Positions 11,870-23,979 are shown, counted from the stretch's first letter. The stretch: DNA of 64,000 nucleotides from Coriaria nepalensis (GCA_027186245.1 CP114490.1:2929001-2993000), one strand, 5' to 3'. Translations and numbers: made by a program. The notes: a model not told the origin generated them from the letters alone.

Positions 11870-13161
11870 GGTGCCAGATTATGACAAAGTGGGATCTATT
11901 TTGCGCATACGTGGTAAAAATATCTTGGAGAATGACCATGTAAAGGTAATTGTAGCCTGAAATTAACTTCCAAAGGTCTAACAATCAATGTTTCCTCGTG
12001 ATGATTGAGGTTTTCAATTTTTTTTTCCCATTCTTTTTTCTAGATAGGGGCATTCCACACGTTGGAGTTGGAGCTTAACCGACCATTTGTCTTGAGAAAG
12101 GTAACTTTCCCTTGTTAGTTCTATTAAATATATATCACTGCATGTTTAGCCATTTCCTATTTCAACTTCATATGAATATTGGTTGGTGTCATATTTCTCA
12201 GTCAATCTGCACTATGAGTAAAGCGTGACAATTTTGATCCCTAAAATGAACAAAGCTTGACAATTATGATCATTAGATGATGCCATATATCAACTTGATG
12301 TAGCTTTGAACAATGTTTTATATATACCAAATTCACGTTTTCATTGGATTACTCAAGTATATGGGGAATTTTCAGTGCTTAAAACTTTTCATCGTGATTT
12401 GCAAGTCTTTGTTGGGTAAACTTGGGAACCAAACCCTTCTTGTTGCAGGACATCCCTAATGTATATTTTGGGGATGTTTTGTAAAGAAAGGATGGAGTAT
12501 ATCAGGATGTGAGAATTGGGTTGTTCGACTTTCAGAACATGGGTGGGTACTAGTTGTTTCCAATTTACTGTACAAATATGTAATAGTGAAAATGTCTACA
12601 GATATGTTGAATAGTACTGTAAATATTCTGTGTAGTCATTGAATGTCTTATTAAAGTTGAGACTTTATTTTTATCGTTGTTCTGAATGATCTCTTATCGT
12701 ATATGATACTTGAAATTGTTCTACTTCCTTTTTGGCATGATATGAAAATGACATGATTTGCTGGTTCTTTTGGAGTGTCACAAACTCTTTGGATGTATTC
12801 CTTTCCAAATTCAAAGTTCAGTCTTTCTCTGACTTATATCCCTTTATCTGTCGCAATTTGTAGGATGTTTGGGACTCTTTGGCTCTGGAAGTACTCCATC
12901 AAGCGTCAGGTATGATGTCTCTATTTCTTTTTAATGCATTTAGATCATTCTGAAAATGCTGATCTATTGATCCCTCCATGTTCTCCAGATCCTGCTGCAA
13001 GTGCAGATCTATCTGTGGTTTTAATGCAAGAAGGATTAGCTCATGTCCTCCTTGTTGGTAAAAGGTACTCATGACTACTGAAATATGATTTTTATTTTCC
13101 TTTTAATTTCTATGTATTTGTATTTATATAGATTGATTTGATACTATGTTGTCAAATAGGC

Positions 13162-13198
<37 letters not shown>

Positions 13199-15910
13199 TA
13201 TTTTTCCCACATGTTATTTGGAACAGATGGTTATTAAATCTGTGTGTATATTTCAATCTTGGTTACTAATATGTAGCACACCTATATGTCAGTTTGGATG
13301 AATGATATGCTGTGTTTGTATGACTCGTAGAATGGCAGCAATCTTTAACAGGTGTGAAAAGAATTTTTTATTTTTTTGAAAAAGTCTCTTCTTAGCTCTT
13401 CAGTAAGTACGAAGATGATTGATGGCTGTGTGTTTGGTAGCTTAATTTCTCGTTTCACCTGAACATATTGTTTTTAGATGTGAACATGAGATTATGATTT
13501 GCGTAACCTTTGGCCATTAATAACATTGTAATCCTGTGAATGTAATGTTGTACTTTTATCTGCTTCTTGAGTATAAAGAATATACTTGTGACTGCAACGT
13601 AACAGTATGACGATTACACGCGCCCGAATAGAAACTTCAATTCCTCGCAAGCATGGCCCTGCTATTGCTGGTTATGAGACGGTATGCTATCACTAAATTG
13701 GACTTTTTCTACATTCAAAATGTACTTGATGGCATTGTACTAGTTTGAAGGTCTTATGAGCCTTTCTTTTTGCCTTTGACAGGCCTTGAATAAATTCTTT
13801 GAGAATGTTTTACAGGTAAATTTCTATTGGGGTTCTAATTTTTTCTGTACTTATACCACCTCAATCTGCTCATAAATGTTTGCCTCCTGTATGAAACAAA
13901 CTACAGAAAGAAATTTTACAAGTTCTGACAGGTCGACTTGTTCTTATTCCTGTAGGCTTTCCTGAAACATGTTGATTTCAACGTTGTCCGGTGTGCAGTG
14001 ATCGCAAGTCCGGGTTTTACTAAGGTGCACATCTTTGAATGAAAACTTCTGTTAGCAGCTTTGGCATGAAATCACTAACATGTTCTAAGGCCAGGCTTGT
14101 TTGATGAAGTTTTGTTGTCGTCACCCTCTGAAAAAAACTTTTTCTTTCTCTGTTTTTTCTGCAATTTATTCTGGTTATTGGTTCTGTTTGTAATTATGTG
14201 CTTCAGGATCAGTTTCATCGACACTTACTGTTGGAGGCAGAAAGAAGACAGTTGAGACCTATTATTGAGAATAAGTCACGCATAATTTTAGTGCACACAA
14301 GTTCAGGGTACAAGTATGACTTCTTTCTTTTCTGCACATGGCTGCTTATGGGAGGCGAAATTATGTGGACATGTAACTACAATTAATGATTTAACAAAAA
14401 CTGAAACGCATTCCCATGCCACGTCAAGCATCAAACTTTGTCTAACGACCTCCAAATTTTGAGGGCAATGAGACTAGAGAAGTCTAAAATTTTATGTTAT
14501 CTATAAGACAAGACCGAGTATCGATTTATGAACTGCCATTTCCTTGTGGAAATTTTCAGTCATTTAGTCTCACGTCAGTAAATATCATGAAACTATAAAT
14601 TTTGGCTATTTTGTTCTACAAATACTACGGTCTAACCTTGACTGTTTCCATTCTTTTCATCATGATTATTGTTTGTCATTTATTTGGTATGAACAGGCAT
14701 AGTTTGAGAGAGGTTTTGGATGCTCCAAATGTCATGAATATGATAAAGGATACCAGAGCAGCACAAGAGGTTCTATGGATATTATATTTTCGATCCATCC
14801 TTCATTTTGAGAGACTTCTCTTCTGTTAGTCCTAGTACTAGTTTATAGATATTTTTTAGTAAAAACTTCTCTTCTTTCCCTTTTCTCTAGGTGCAAGTTC
14901 TAAAGGATTTCTTCAACATGCTCTCAAATGTGGGTTCTTATTTCGATATAAGTCTTTAGTCCTCGTTTCTTTTCTTTCATTATAATTGAGATGCAAAACC
15001 AAAAATTCTGAGACAAAACAACTGCCATGCTTTACTTAGAAATGATTCCATATGGAATCGGAAGGGAACTTTTTTCTTAATAGGCTAAGTTGGCTTCTGT
15101 AATTTGCAGGACCCAGAGCGTGCGTGCTATGGCCCAAAGCATGTAGAGGTTGCTCACGAACGAATGGCTGTGCAAACACTTCTCATCACGGATGATCTCT
15201 TTAGGCAAGTACCAGTCTATTCTAAAACAATTTCAGGCTAAACGAGATTCAGCATCATAAAATATCAGATTTAATTACAAGTACCCCTTCACAGTTTTGT
15301 TTAATCAAAGCCATAATGTATTTCATGCTGTCCGATATCCATTTCCTTGGCATATTATAAATGAAGCTTTTAAGTGCTAAATTTATAGGCGGGGTCCAAA
15401 TTTTGAATGAGATGAATTTACTTGTTCACAGGAATGCTGATATATCAGTACGGCAAAAGTATGTCAATTTGGTTGACTCGGTCAAGAGATCAGGTGGCAC
15501 TGTTCATATTTTTTCATCTCTGCATGTGTCTGGAGAAGGTAAGTTTAAATTATCTCGGTCAAGAGATCGTCTACATTGTCTTTTAACCCTCTTATAAGCA
15601 AAATGTCCTTCCCATTAAAGATTCAAAGAAGTCAAACACTAGCAGGGAACTATTGAAACTTTCACAAGCTGATTTCAACCACTTAATTTCTTACTTTCAC
15701 TAATATTAAGCTCAAAAGTGTGTAATGATCCATAAAATCCTCGGGTAGGAGGCGATTTCACTAGCCAGATTTTCATTAACTTACAAGAATCTTTAAATCT
15801 AATCCTTTTTTTTTCTTTTTTTTTGGTCATGAACAGAACTAGCACAAATAACTGGAATTGCAGCGATCCTACGGTTTCCACTACCAGACTTGGAAGATAT
15901 TGAGATGTAA
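10455..15910 (+). CDS. PEL1: Protein PELOTA (Dom34), ribosome rescue factor
   Basis: Sixteen exons join into one 379-residue protein, the usual plant Pelota length: 10455-10505, 10639-10721, 11309-11387, 11871-11945, 12044-12100, 12864-12909, 12989-13064, 13606-13681, 13783-13815, 13956-14024, 14207-14313, 14697-14769, 14891-14929, 15110-15204, 15432-15538, 15837-15910. The start MKIVRKDY and the end LPDLEDIEM are typical. The product has the three eRF1-like domains (about 1-130, 135-265, 270-370) and no GGQ loop. Pelota acts in the cytoplasm with the GTPase HBS1 to split stalled ribosomes in no-go and non-stop decay; in several crops recessive pelota alleles are known to reduce begomovirus infection. 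No lesion was seen, so the gene should be functional. The intron after exon 14 begins GC rather than GT. Confidence 0.95.
11841..11866. repeat. (TA)n microsatellite in PELOTA intron 3
   Basis: Uninterrupted TA dinucleotides just in front of the exon 4 acceptor (TAATAG). Confidence 0.9.
13161..13194. repeat. (CT)n microsatellite in PELOTA intron 7
   Basis: Run of CT dinucleotides inside a long intron, with no reading frame. Confidence 0.9.
15205..15431 (+). other. GC-AG intron of PELOTA
   Basis: Exon 14 ends TTTAG and the intron begins GCAAGT, ending CACAG before GAATGC. Only this junction keeps the reading frame (LFR-NADISV). Using the GT ten bases further on would place a TGA two codons into the next exon. 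AG|GCAAGT is the strong consensus for the rare U2-type GC donor. Confidence 0.85.
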
Positions 15911-16478
15911 TTGATTCTTGAGCAGGAAAAAGATTAGTGTTTACTTCTCATGTCCATCACAATCAGCCTGTGACAATGGCTTTGATTGATTATGTAAAAT
16001 TCTATCAAGCCGAAATTAATAGTTGGAAAATTGATGTAAATACATGTATCATATCCATATTTATAAAAGAACCCACTTTTGATCAACCTTCTTCTCTCTT
16101 GCATACATATATCCATCTCTTTCTCATCTTGATTCAAATATCCTTTTAGAATTGACGAGTTTTCTTAAGCTTAAAAGGCTCTGGAATAATCTTCATCTCG
16201 TTACCAGATTCAACCCAGCCAAGTTCAATACGACCAATATATATATATACATATATTATATGTAATCATTCTGTATTATAGTAGATAAAGCTTAATCTAA
16301 TTCCACAATAACAACCAAGGCAAGCTTTTAAAAACCGGGACATATTGATAAAACAAAAACAGCTGACAGAGTAACATGGTCATAAATATCATTTCCGAAC
16401 ACAATACTTAGGTAGGGTATAGAGGACCTTAACCTTAATCAATGGTACATTAAACATAGACTAACTACAATACAATCA

Positions 16479-18500
16479 CTAATCATCATAATTAGAGATT
16501 GTATCCATAATATTACCCACAACAACCTTGGACTCCTTAAGCAACTCGATACTATTCTTCAACTTCTCACGCTTCACGGCATGAGAAGGCGATTCTTCGA
16601 GCATTCTCTCTAACCCTCCAAAAGTTGGACTCATCAACTCTCCAACAATCTCACTCTCCATCTCCTTGTTTACCAAATTCTGAATCCCAAACTGCAGATA
16701 CAAAACCGTGCAGTCAACCAATCTCCTCAACACGATCTTCCAATAAGCAACCATTCTCATCTTCAAGTCAAATGCTTGAGGCAAAGCATCTGGATATTCC
16801 CATAGATTCCCTACTTCAATCTGGCCGAACCCTTCAAGAGTTACCCAAGTAGGCCTGTAGTCCTTCCTTAACACCCCTTTTATAAATTCATCTTGTAAAG
16901 CCATGAGTTCATTCCAGTCTGCAAGGTATTCTTGATCACAAGTGTAATCTACCGCCTTCTCCATTTTTACTATCTCAGTAATCCAATTAACAGATCGCTC
17001 CTTCATTTTCTCAACAACATTTTGACCGGCCCTTCTAATTGGTAATTGAAGCTGGATGTAGTTTTCGGAATGATGCATCAAAACCAAAAGAACAACTCCT
17101 TGTAAATAATCCCATACCTTTTCCACAAACTCAATAGGAACATAAGATATACCCTTAACTTTTCTTTGAAGAATGGAAAGAAATGCATTATGGGGAAGAA
17201 AATTGGGTAGGCCAATCCCTCTAGCTTCTTCCAAAACCGAAATCTCTTCCTTTAGAAAGTCCCTCACTCGATCATCTCCTTGATCAACGTTGTTTTTCAG
17301 CTTAATTGAGTATTGATTAATCATTTCAACTAACCGAGCAGTGCAATGCATTTTCTCATTTTCCGGATACTCATCATATTCTCCTCGAAGGAGAATCTTC
17401 CGAAGAGAATCTTTAGCTTGTCCTACAATCTGCATGAAAGTAGTCATTGCTTCAGCAACAGAAGAGAGCTTCTTTGGCATCTTGTTAAGCTCAGTTACAT
17501 TCGCAGTCAGCTTTTCATTGATCTGCTTAACAATCTCAGGCAAGCATCTTGCTATAATAGAAGCTTGTATTTCCACCAACTGTTGAGCCAAAACAGGAAC
17601 ACCCACTATAGATCTAGCCATCTTGGATAAAAGAGGATGGTTTTGAAACAATGTTGCTTCCTCCATTCTTGCTTCTTCAAAGGTCTCTTCACCAATTCGG
17701 TTTCTGACACAAACATAGCCTAGACCAATATTAACATCATCTGAAGTAACTTTCTCGAGCAACCCTTCCGGGGACTTGTCGGCTTTAGTCACAACAGCAA
17801 GAGTTCTCTTTCCGGACCTATCGACACTTTGAGACATCCTAATTGACTCACAAGTAGAAAAATCCACGGTAGCCGATAAAACATTGAGTATGATACTCTC
17901 TTCGGGCTTTATATACTCCATTATCATATCCCTTACTTGCTCATATATATCTTCTGGTTGGCCTTTAACCGGGACCCGTGTAATTCCAGGGAGATCAATC
18001 ATTGTAAGGTCCGGGACCCCATTTTTCTTCACGACAAGTGTCAAGGGTGTGTTTAATATCCCCTTTCCAGGCCCCGCCATTTCTTCCGTGGCTGTACTGA
18101 TGTCTTCTGAGATAAAAGCCTCTTCAGTATGAGTTGTTTTGTTATTGTATTCTAGGTAGAGTTCGGGTTCAGAATGTTCGGGAAGGTTTTGAAGCCTCAT
18201 TATGAGTGGGACTCTTGTGCAGATTCCTTGGCCTCGTGGAAGGTTGATCCCGGCCAAGGATTCTAGGACACTTGACTTTCCAGAAGATTGATCCCCTACT
18301 ACTACAATGGTTGGTAGTTGGATGCCTTCTTTGGTTATGTTTATGTGGCGGAGCTTGTCTATGGCATTAAGGAGGGGCCGGATTCGGTTGTTGTAGGATA
18401 AGATGATCGGTGCAAGGGTTGTTGGGTTAGTTTTAGCAAGTGATTGATCTTGATCTTTTTGTGTCAGTGCTGAGCTGCTCGTGCTGATTCGGTCCGCCAT
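16479..18500 (-). CDS. DRP4C: Dynamin-related protein 4C-like GTPase, copy 1
   Basis: Single-exon CDS of 673 residues, close to the family length of about 670. The GTPase signatures are all present: P-loop GDQSSGKS at 69-76, DLPG at 169-172 and TKAD at 238-241. A middle/stalk region and a C-terminal GED helix follow, but there is no PH or proline-rich domain, as in the plant DRP4 / animal Mx-like branch. Such proteins are large self-assembling GTPases; the role of DRP4 in plants is poorly known. The start is the first ATG after a leader that seems to contain an intron (18549-19158). It is the near twin of the copy at 21515-23536: about 2-3% protein difference after residue 150, but around 15% before it. 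Confidence 0.93.
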   Translation of the reverse strand: MADRISTSSSALTQKDQDQSLAKTNPTTLAPIILSYNNRIRPLLNAIDKLRHINITKEGIQLPTIVVVGDQSSGKSSVLESLAGINLPRGQGICTRVPLIMRLQNLPEHSEPELYLEYNNKTTHTEEAFISEDISTATEEMAGPGKGILNTPLTLVVKKNGVPDLTMIDLPGITRVPVKGQPEDIYEQVRDMIMEYIKPEESIILNVLSATVDFSTCESIRMSQSVDRSGKRTLAVVTKADKSPEGLLEKVTSDDVNIGLGYVCVRNRIGEETFEEARMEEATLFQNHPLLSKMARSIVGVPVLAQQLVEIQASIIARCLPEIVKQINEKLTANVTELNKMPKKLSSVAEAMTTFMQIVGQAKDSLRKILLRGEYDEYPENEKMHCTARLVEMINQYSIKLKNNVDQGDDRVRDFLKEEISVLEEARGIGLPNFLPHNAFLSILQRKVKGISYVPIEFVEKVWDYLQGVVLLVLMHHSENYIQLQLPIRRAGQNVVEKMKERSVNWITEIVKMEKAVDYTCDQEYLADWNELMALQDEFIKGVLRKDYRPTWVTLEGFGQIEVGNLWEYPDALPQAFDLKMRMVAYWKIVLRRLVDCTVLYLQFGIQNLVNKEMESEIVGELMSPTFGGLERMLEESPSHAVKREKLKNSIELLKESKVVVGNIMDTISNYDD

Positions 18501-18548
18501 GCTTCGATGATTCTTAGTTGGGCTTTGTTTAAGAGAGGAAGAAGAAAG

Positions 18549-19158
18549 CTATGTTCAAATAATACGGGTTAGATGTTAGTGAAGAAATATATAGATAGAT
18601 CAAGGAAAGCTTAGATTATGTAGTTTGACACATCAATCAAGGCCTAAAATTCAAATGGGGACTACAAAAAATAGTTGCTGAAAACAGATAAGAGTTTGTC
18701 TCAATCGTTCATCCAAATACATACACATTCAGATTAAGTTGGAAAAAGCGGAATTCATCAAACCTCTGACTCTAATAACATGACAGCACAAATCTACATA
18801 TGGAAAGTAAAGTGACATTTTGTAATCAATTTTGCCATTTCTTGGCTACTATTACAGATCTAACCAAACACAATTAATCTAAATACCGTAATTATGGTTA
18901 TATTACTCAAGTACATCCAAGTAACCTGACAACATTATATTCAGCAACATGATGTGAATCCAAACTTCAATTTTCCCAACCCAAACATACAAAAAAAAAA
19001 AAAAAACCCGAATTAAGAGAGAGTGATTGAAGAACACATGATCTTAGACATGAAAAATGTAGAGTCAAATTAAAAAGAAATTATGTTAGCAGCAAGTATA
19101 ATGCAAGGAAAATAGTTAAAGCGGAGAAGAAGTAGAATGGAAAATGGAGAGTACTAAC
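18549..19158 (-). other. Predicted 5'-leader intron of DRP4C-1
   Basis: On the minus strand a donor (AAAACCT then GTTAGT) at 19158 and an acceptor (ACATAG before CTTTCTTC) at 18549 bracket an AT-rich stretch. The flanking bases are conserved in the second copy at about 24757 and 23584. Predicted from sequence only. Confidence 0.5.
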
Positions 19159-19616
19159 AGGTTTTGTGATTCTTTGAGGAACAACACACACTTGTCCGTC
19201 TGTTTTTTCTGCAACTTTGAAGAAGAAACTGTAGAGAAGTGAGTAAAGAAGATAGTCTGATTGATTCTCCTGAATCGAACTTCAGCTCTTTAAAGACATG
19301 CTTTAGGGGGTTTTTCTAAAGAGCCTTCGGCCATAAGTTTATCCGTACTGTTTTGTCACTTTCATACGAAGTGGGTCGGTCTTCTCTTTCACACTATGGT
19401 CTGTTTTTCTCATTTTTCTACGAAAAAGGATTCTGATCAAAACTACTCGAATTAAAATTTATGGGTAGATTAAATTTATATTAATATTTATTCATTAATT
19501 TAATATAAATCAATTAAACATGGAGGAAGATATATGCATAGGTTCTTAGAGGACTATTTGGTAATTACACATCCCATCACCCATCGACTTTTCAAATTCT
19601 CGTACAATTTGTCGCA

Positions 19617-19672
19617 GGAAAAGAAAAGAAAAGAAAAGAAAAGAAAAGAAAAGAAAAGAAAAGAAAAGAAAA
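19617..19672. repeat. (AAAAG)n microsatellite
   Basis: About ten AAAAG units between the two duplication units. Confidence 0.92.
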
Positions 19673-20294
19673 ATAAAATAAATAAAGAAAAAAAAAAGAT
19701 GCAAGAGACTTTTCGTACGATGTTTGGTAATGATTTTTTTAACGATATTTATTTATTTTATTTAATATTAAATTTAAATTATATATAATTAAAATAAATC
19801 ACCACAACATTTCATTAAGGGAAAAATGTATCCTTAGACATGGTCCGATCCGCATGGATCCGGTCTTTCTAACTCAGTTCATCCTAGTGTGTTTGGTTTC
19901 TTGTTGGGATTAAAGTGCAATTATTTAAAGTGCAACGTGCACCACTACTTTTCGAAAATTAATTTTTTTATCTAAAATTATCAAAGTTATATATATAAAC
20001 CCTGAAAACTTTAAATAAAAATTTATACTTATGCATCCTAATTTTTATTTAATATATTTTGTTCACCTTTTTTTTTTTTTTTTCTGACTCCGTCCTTACC
20101 TACAACTCTAATCATAGAAGTTACGGGACCCCTAACTACTAGAATTTGGTAAAGAAACGAACACTTTTATCATCATCAAAGCTAACATCTCCACCGCAAA
20201 ATACCTTGAGTTGGCGGTCGATGATAACCCATCCTCCCGGAAAATGGGACTAGTGAGCTAAGACCCATCTATATGGCAAAGAGGCTATAAATGC
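19673..20294. other. Spacer between the two dynamin units
   Basis: No gene seen. AT-rich, with a T-run near 20070. Confidence 0.5.
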
Positions 20295-20567
20295 ATGTAT
20301 CATATCCAAATATATAGAAGAAATTCCACAATTTTGATCAAGCTTTTTTTCTGTTTATGTATATATCCTATTCTTTCTCATCTTGATTCAAATCTCCTCT
20401 CAGAAGTGATTAATTATATTTTTAGTCTAAAAGGCTCTGGAAAAGGTGTTATATTATTGAGATAAAGCTTAACACAATCACCAGCAACGCAAAACAGTGT
20501 TAAATAAACCAAATCCTAACTGCTGTTGATCAAAATGTCATTTTACAGTTGATTACTCATTTCAAGC

Positions 20568-21446
20568 TTATAAAACTCCAAAGAAAGGATTCTTTATTGC
20601 AGCGTCGAGCTCAGCACCTGCTGAGTTGAGTATGGCCTTGTCGACCTTGTCCCTTTGAAGAAACAAGAATTCACATCCTTCGACCTTCTCAAACCCACAC
20701 AGCACAAGAAACTCAATGCCCCCTTTCCGTAAACCAACTCTATCCTGGAAAGATTGGTTTGTGAGTCGAATTTTTCTGAACTTCTCCTCTTCGGGATTTT
20801 TGACAACGTTCCCTATGTAAGTTAGAAGAGTTTGGAATGCTCTCTTCACTTTCGCATCATCGTCCTTGTGGGTCTTCTTTAAAGATCGCAAACACTCTCT
20901 CATTTGCTCTACCTTTGTGGCTGACCTTATTGAAGCCTCAACCTTGGCGCTAGGAGATACCATAGGCATTTGATCAATGTCTGGATCACTTTCATGTTCA
21001 ACTACCCAATATACAGCAGCCTCAAGGCTTGCATTACCAGAATAATGAAGAGCGCGAGTTGCTCGCGCTGTTGAGAAACCCAATGCCTCGAGTTCTTCAA
21101 GCAGCTTCTTATCGACCTCCAGGACAACCATTTCTTCAGGCTGACTAGGACCGACATCAGCAGGGTCTTCTGAGTCCACGGCTGCCTTTGGAACCTCCAG
21201 GCTAATTGGCTTTGCCGCCTCAGATGTCTTATTTGTAAACTCAGTGAGGCCAGTTCTTTTGGTATGTAAATCACTCTCCGTTTTGGATCGGCATGGCTTT
21301 CCATACTTAGTGCAGACCAGATTGAGAACCTCCTGGGTTGACTCGGAGAAGTTGGAGTGAGAAGTGAGCTCGTCCTGTTCTTGAGCTTCCTCCACAGACC
21401 TCAGCAGAGCTCCACAGTCCCCGAACTTCAGCGACACGCCATCCAT
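20568..21446 (-). CDS. Intronless UBA + PUB domain protein, likely retrocopy
   Basis: 292 residues from the ATG at 21446, resembling the plant UBA/PUB proteins of the At1g04850 kind. Residues about 133-175 form a UBA domain ([24 protein letters not shown]), which binds ubiquitin. Residues about 195-285 form a PUB/PUG domain ([20 protein letters not shown]), a p97/CDC48-binding fold. Two N-terminal segments have matching C-x2-C-x12-H-x5-H spacing, but each has lost one Cys and one His: F8 and Q24 in the first, Y48 and L67 in the second. That suggests zinc binding is gone. An intronless frame with damaged fingers, placed 68 bp behind the stop codon of DRP4C-2 and absent from unit 1, points to a retrocopy of a gene elsewhere. 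No poly(A) tail or target duplication could be seen. It may be a retropseudogene or a reshaped retrogene. Confidence 0.75.
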   Translation of the reverse strand: MDGVSLKFGDCGALLRSVEEAQEQDELTSHSNFSESTQEVLNLVCTKYGKPCRSKTESDLHTKRTGLTEFTNKTSEAAKPISLEVPKAAVDSEDPADVGPSQPEEMVVLEVDKKLLEELEALGFSTARATRALHYSGNASLEAAVYWVVEHESDPDIDQMPMVSPSAKVEASIRSATKVEQMRECLRSLKKTHKDDDAKVKRAFQTLLTYIGNVVKNPEEEKFRKIRLTNQSFQDRVGLRKGGIEFLVLCGFEKVEGCEFLFLQRDKVDKAILNSAGAELDAAIKNPFFGVL

Positions 21447-21514
21447 TGATGCAAACCACACTTCTTCCCAAGCTAAGAGAGTCACCTGGTCATAAACGAA
21501 CAACAATTCAATCA

Positions 21515-23536
21515 CTAATCATCATAATTAGTGATTGTATCCATAATATTACCTACAACAACCTTAGACTCCTTAAGCAACTTAATACTATTCTTCAACT
21601 TCTCGCGCTTCAGGGCATGAGAAGGCGATTCTTCGAGCATTCTCTCTAACCCTCCACAAGTCGGATTCATCAACTCTCCAACAATCTCACTCTCCATCTC
21701 CTTGTTTACCAAATTCTGAATCCCAAACTGTAGATACAAAACTGTGCAGTCAACCAATCTCCTCAACACGATCTTCCAATAAGCAACCATTCTCATCTTC
21801 AAGTCAAATGCTTGAGGCAAAGCATCTGGATATTCCCATAGATTCCCTACTTCAATCTGGCCGAACCCTTCAAGAGTTACCCAAGTAGGCCTGTAGTCCT
21901 TCCTTAACACCCCTTTTATAAATTCATCTTGTAAAGCCATGAGTTCGTTCCAGTCTGCAAGGTATTCTTGATCACAAGTGTAATCTACCGCCTTCTCCAT
22001 TTTTACTATCTCAGTAATCCAATTAACAGATCGCTCCTTCATTTTCTCAACAACATTTTGACCGGCCCTTCTAATTGGTAATTGAAGCTGGATGTAGTTT
22101 TCGAAATGATGCATCAAAACCAAAAGAACAACTCCTTGTAAATAATCCCATACCTTTTCCACAAACTCAATAGGAACATAAGATATACCCTTAACTTTTC
22201 TTTGAAGAATGGAAAGAAATGCGTTATGGGGAAGAAAATTGGGTAGGCCAATCCCTCTAGCTTCTTCCAAAACCGAAATCTCTTCCTTTAGAAAGTTCCT
22301 CACTTGATCATCTCCTTGATCTACGTTGTTGTTCAGCTTGATTGAGTATTGATCAATCATTTCAACTAACCGAGCAGTGCAATGCATTTTCTCATTTTCC
22401 GGGTACTCATCATATTCTCCTCGAAGAACAATCTTCCGAAGAGAATCTTTAGCTTGTCCTACAATCTGCATGAAAGTAGTCATTGCTTCAGCAACAGAAG
22501 AGAGCTTCTTTGGCATCTTGTTAAGCTCAGTTACATTCGCAGTCAGCTTTTCATTGATCTGTTTAACAATCTCAGGCAAGCATCTTGCTATAATAGAAGC
22601 TTGTATTTCCACCAACTTTTGAGCCAAAACAGGAACACCCACTATAGATCTAGCCATCTTGGATAAAAGAGGATGGTTTTGAAACAATGTTGCTTCCTCC
22701 ATTCTTGCTTCTTCAAAGGTCTCTTCACCAATTCGGTTTCTGACACAAACATAGCCTAGACCAATATTAACATCATCTGAAGTAACTTTCTCGAGCAACC
22801 CTTCCGGGGACTCGTCGGCTTTAGTCACAACAGCAAGAGTTCTCTTTCCGGACCTATCGACACTTTGAGACATCCTAATTGACTCACAAGTAGAAAAATC
22901 CACGGTAGCCGATAAAACATTGAGTATGATACTCTCTTCGGGCTTTATATACTCCATTATCATATCCCTTACTTGCTCATATATATCTTCTGGTTGGCCT
23001 TTAACTGGGACCCGCGTAATTCCAGGGAGATCAATCATCGTAAGGTCCGGGACCCCATTTTTCTTCACGACAAGTGTCAATGGTGTGTTTGATATCCCCT
23101 TACTGGCCCCCGCCATTTCGTCCGTGGCAGTACTAATGTACTGAGAGATTAAGGCTTCTTCAATGTGAATTGTTTTGTTATTGTATTCTAGGTAGAGTTC
23201 GTGTTCGGAATGTGCAGGAAGGTTTTGGAGCCTCATTATGAGTGGGACCCTCGTGCAGATCCCTTGGCCTCGGGGAAGGTTGATCCCGGCTAACGATTCT
23301 AGGACACTTGACTTTCCGGAAGATTGATCCCCTACTACTACTATGGTCGGTAGTTGGATGCCTTCTTTGGTTATGTTTAGGTGACGAAGCTTGTCTATGG
23401 CATTGAGCAGGGGGCGGATTCGGTTGTTGTAGGATAAGATGATTGGTGGAAGGGTTGTTGGGTTAGTTAGAGTAAGGAATTGATCCTGATCTTGTCGTGC
23501 CACTGCTGAGCTGCTCGTGCTGATTTGATCCGCCAT
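21515..23536 (-). CDS. DRP4C: Dynamin-related protein 4C-like GTPase, copy 2
   Basis: Single-exon CDS of 673 residues, colinear with copy 1 and the same length. P-loop 69-76, DLPG 169-172 and TKAD 238-241 are intact, and no stop or frameshift is present, so it should make a working GTPase. Differences from copy 1 cluster in the first 150 residues. One change (K to E) follows the TKAD motif directly. The leader intron carries an LTR-like insertion, and the old acceptor AG reads AC here (plus-strand G at 23585), so splicing probably uses a TTAG about 16 bases nearer the start. Its 3' side runs straight into the UBA/PUB retrocopy on the same strand. Confidence 0.92.
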   Translation of the reverse strand: MADQISTSSSAVARQDQDQFLTLTNPTTLPPIILSYNNRIRPLLNAIDKLRHLNITKEGIQLPTIVVVGDQSSGKSSVLESLAGINLPRGQGICTRVPLIMRLQNLPAHSEHELYLEYNNKTIHIEEALISQYISTATDEMAGASKGISNTPLTLVVKKNGVPDLTMIDLPGITRVPVKGQPEDIYEQVRDMIMEYIKPEESIILNVLSATVDFSTCESIRMSQSVDRSGKRTLAVVTKADESPEGLLEKVTSDDVNIGLGYVCVRNRIGEETFEEARMEEATLFQNHPLLSKMARSIVGVPVLAQKLVEIQASIIARCLPEIVKQINEKLTANVTELNKMPKKLSSVAEAMTTFMQIVGQAKDSLRKIVLRGEYDEYPENEKMHCTARLVEMIDQYSIKLNNNVDQGDDQVRNFLKEEISVLEEARGIGLPNFLPHNAFLSILQRKVKGISYVPIEFVEKVWDYLQGVVLLVLMHHFENYIQLQLPIRRAGQNVVEKMKERSVNWITEIVKMEKAVDYTCDQEYLADWNELMALQDEFIKGVLRKDYRPTWVTLEGFGQIEVGNLWEYPDALPQAFDLKMRMVAYWKIVLRRLVDCTVLYLQFGIQNLVNKEMESEIVGELMNPTCGGLERMLEESPSHALKREKLKNSIKLLKESKVVVGNIMDTITNYDD

Positions 23537-23979
23537 GCTTCGATGATTCTTAGTTGGGCTGTGTCTAAGAGACGAAGAAGAAAGGTATGTTTAATAAATC
23601 TTGGTTAGATGTTAGTGAAAAAATATATAGGTAGATCAAGGAAAGCGTAGATTATGTAGTTTGAAATATCTATCAATGCCAAAATTGCAAATGGGGACTA
23701 CAAAAAATTGTGTCTAAAAAAGATATAGTTTGTCTCAATCGTTCATCCAAATACATATTCAGTTTAAGTTGGTAAGAGTACAATTTGTCGAAACTCTGCC
23801 TCAGTCAATTGCCTGTTTCAAACTCTAACATGACTGCACAAATCTACATATGGGAAAATAAAGTAATTTTTTGTAGCCATTCTATGATATTTACCATTTC
23901 TTGGCTACTATTACATATCTAACCAAACACAATTGATCTAAATACCATAGTTATAATGTTATATTACTCAAGTTAAATC

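Larger units (their letters stand above)
15985..19320. repeat. Tandem duplication, unit 1 (contains DRP4C-1)
   Basis: This block corresponds to 20295-24930. Matching landmarks are the TCATCTTGATTCAAAT and AAAAGGCTCTGGAA words 3' of each dynamin gene, the whole dynamin CDS, and the leader region 5' of it (AGTTAAAGCGGAGAAGAAG; CTGCAACTTTGAAGAAGAA). Unit 1 abuts the 3' end of PELOTA. It lacks both the UBA/PUB retrocopy and the LTR-like insertion found in unit 2. Confidence 0.85.

Noticed and set aside
17341..18132. Open frames antisense to DRP4C-1 (repeated antisense to DRP4C-2 at 22377-23144)
   Set aside because: Mirror reading of a conserved CDS; no homology or splice context of their own.
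20568..21515. Start of the UBA/PUB frame at the GTG next to the dynamin stop
   Set aside because: The 23 residues before the ATG at 21446 do not resemble the family; the ATG gives the recognised N-terminus.
21515..23536. DRP4C-2 as a pseudogene because of the LTR insertion and lost acceptor
   Set aside because: The CDS is fully open with all GTPase motifs, and a replacement acceptor lies 16 bases away.
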